Source: Bacteroidota bacterium (GTDB lineage Bacteria; Bacteroidota; Bacteroidia; Chitinophagales; Chitinophagaceae). From it: a DNA stretch of 7,582 bases. This document shows, one piece after another, positions 7,034 to 7,582 of this stretch (within the stretch, counting starts at the first letter, position 1; each line of letters begins with the position of its first letter). The notes under the pieces are model-generated. The model was not told where the DNA came from and searched no databases. It saw only the letters and a program-made list of their open reading frames with translations. A program made the translations under genes and the position numbers. The stretch covers positions 1 through 7,582 of the forward strand of contig JAEWAC010000292.1 of NCBI GenBank assembly GCA_023391895.1. Reading direction: 5' to 3'.

Positions 7034-7074
7034 GAAGTTTAAAGTCTAAAGTTTTAAGTTTAAGGTTTAAAGTT
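7034..7074. repeat. Degenerate AAGTTTAAA array just after gpsA
   Basis: Starting three bases after the gpsA stop, about five imperfect copies of a word like AAGTTTAAAG follow each other, with a period of about 7-10 bases. It runs directly into the GTTCAC array. No hairpin with GC-rich stem is visible, so it is not an obvious terminator. Confidence 0.6.
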
Positions 7075-7106
7075 CTCGAGTTCACTAGTTCACGGGTTCA
7101 CAAGTT
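7072..7106. repeat. Period-8 tandem array, unit GTTCACNN
   Basis: The units start at 7072, 7080, 7088 and 7096, with a partial unit at 7104. The first reads GTTCTCGA, the next three GTTCAC followed by TA, GG and AA. The period is exactly 8 while the last two bases vary freely. The array is too short and lacks spacers of CRISPR size. It joins two other repeat families without a gap. Confidence 0.75.
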
Positions 7107-7217
7107 GGATCGCAGATTTCACGGAGGTCTGAACCATGATTTGGGTGGATTAAGGGATTAGGAAGAAATGCGGATCACAGATTACACCGATTAATGAAAG
7201 GATTACGCAGAGGCTGA
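7107..7217. repeat. GGATCRCAGATT-type degenerate repeats
   Basis: GGATCGCAGATTTCACGGA (7107-7125) and GGATCACAGATTACACCGA (7172-7190) are diverged copies of one word, and GGATTACGCAGAG (7200-7212) is a shorter relative. Between them lie further GGATTA words around 7147-7161. From memory, similar non-coding words occur in the intergenic DNA of many Bacteroidota; their role is not known to me. No reading frame or RNA gene is supported here. Confidence 0.6.
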
Positions 7218-7223
7218 AAGTAG

Positions 7224-7243
7224 TATGGGGATTTAAAGAAGTT
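7224..7243. repeat. Diverged copy of the TATGGACTTTTAAAGAAGTT word
   Basis: TATGGGGATTTAAAGAAGTT matches positions 238-257 at 17 of 20 bases, in the same orientation. Together with 7318-7333 it makes three copies of this word in the window, all in non-coding DNA near the two end repeats. Confidence 0.5.
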
Positions 7244-7265
7244 GCTGCGTCTCATGTTTTGGAGC

Positions 7266-7300
7266 CACCAAGACACCAAGGCACGAAGGAGCACAAAGGA
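7266..7300. repeat. Tandem CACNAAGR array
   Basis: Four units start at 7266, 7274, 7282 and 7292: CACCAAGA, CACCAAGG, CACGAAGGAG and CACAAAGGA. The first two steps are 8 bases, the third is 10. It is a separate repeat family from the GTTCAC array, though it shares the 8-base step. It lies in the gene-free region after gpsA. Confidence 0.7.
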
Positions 7301-7317
7301 AATAGTTTTAAACCCCT

Positions 7318-7333
7318 ATATGGACTTTTAAAG
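7318..7333. repeat. 16-base direct repeat of positions 237-252
   Basis: ATATGGACTTTTAAAG is identical at 237-252 and 7318-7333. On the left it lies after the end repeat's conserved blocks; on the right it lies before the second copy of that repeat. If repeat elements are strung together along this genome, this word may mark the tail of one element. Confidence 0.65.
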
Positions 7334-7369
7334 GAATGAAAAATTAAAAATGTAAAACAGGAATGGTCC

Positions 7370-7435
7370 AGCGCCTTATCCCGCATTAGCTCGAGGTGGT
7401 ATTACTTTGAGAACAGGATAGCGGGATACAGCGCC
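7370..7435. repeat. Inverted repeat around the start of the right end repeat
   Basis: Positions 7370-7384 and the reverse complement of 7421-7435 agree at 12 of 15 bases, including an uninterrupted TATCCCGC/GCGGGATA (7377-7384 and 7421-7428). The spacer is 36 bases. The right arm is the beginning of the direct repeat shared with position 1, so the element may begin with, or be bounded by, this structure. The matching left arm for the first copy would lie before the window. Confidence 0.55.
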
Positions 7436-7582
7436 TGCAGTAGTTTACCTCAGCACGCAAAAAGATTACAATTCTTCAAAAATCCATACCTGTAGTCCAG
7501 GTTCAAGTAACCTACAGATTAAAGTAACTGATACCTGCTGTAGTGACTTTTGCTGTGCGTGGGCCGGCCAAACGGGCGGAGC
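7419..7582. repeat. Right copy of the end repeat, cut by the window edge
   Basis: 7419-7465 matches 1-47 with two differences (7446 and 7453), and 7555-7582 matches 124-151 at 23 of 28 bases. The middle, 7466-7554, is not similar to the left copy's middle; instead of the TAAGT array it holds a bulged hairpin (7490-7517) and CCTGCTGTAGT-like words. The copy stops at the window edge within the second block, so the 11-bp hairpin seen at 177-203 cannot be checked here. Confidence 0.78.
7490..7517. repeat. Bulged hairpin inside the right end repeat
   Basis: CTGT (7490-7493) pairs with ACAG (7514-7517) and AGGTT (7499-7503) pairs with AACCT (7509-7513), with a five-base bulge on the 5' side (7494-7498) and a five-base loop. 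All nine pairs are Watson-Crick. The structure is specific to this copy of the repeat. Confidence 0.4.

Noticed and set aside
7072..7106. CRISPR array
   Set aside because: Units are only 8 bases with no spacers of normal length and no cas genes.
1..7582. Composite transposon or genomic island bounded by the end repeats
   Set aside because: No transposase, integrase or target-site duplication is seen, the enclosed genes include housekeeping gpsA, and codon use looks alike across the genes.
1..7582. Circular plasmid with overlapping ends
   Set aside because: The two end copies differ at several positions and in the length of their middle part.

Overview
The window looks like chromosomal DNA of a Bacteroidota bacterium, most likely of the Chitinophagaceae type. 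This is an inference. It rests on starts without Shine-Dalgarno sequences, the W-x-L-x-x-C opening of the TolC-family protein, the GPCHAEE form of the GpsA motif, and intergenic DNA packed with short degenerate repeats. No marker gene allows a firm assignment. All five recognisable genes lie on the + strand; I see no RNA gene, transposase, integrase or CRISPR array.

Layout. Positions 1-484 are non-coding and carry a repeat element, a TAAGT-type array and a strong hairpin. Positions 485-1813 encode a 12-helix APC-superfamily amino acid permease. It overlaps by four bases (GTGA) a PLP-dependent enzyme at 1810-2970 that most resembles MetC cystathionine beta-lyase. Positions 3007-4434 encode a TolC-family outer membrane protein, followed by a 162-base gap filled by a large imperfect inverted repeat. 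Positions 4597-5955 encode a membrane-anchored periplasmic adaptor of the HlyD/MacA kind. Twenty-two bases later comes gpsA (5978-7030), glycerol-3-phosphate dehydrogenase. Positions 7031-7582 are non-coding and hold at least five different families of short repeats. They end in a second, diverged copy of the element that opens the window.

How the genes may work together. The permease and the MetC-like lyase look like an uptake-plus-cleavage pair for a sulfur-containing amino acid, translated in a coupled way. The TolC protein and the adaptor are two of the three parts of a tripartite efflux system; no inner-membrane pump is encoded here, and gpsA sits where a pump gene often follows. gpsA supplies sn-glycerol 3-phosphate for phospholipid synthesis and is probably an unrelated housekeeping gene.

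The genes are well-known families. The least explained material is intergenic: a direct repeat at both window ends, an inverted-repeat element between tolC-like and adaptor genes, and a stack of period-8 and other degenerate repeats after gpsA. I see no convincing new defence or mobile system.
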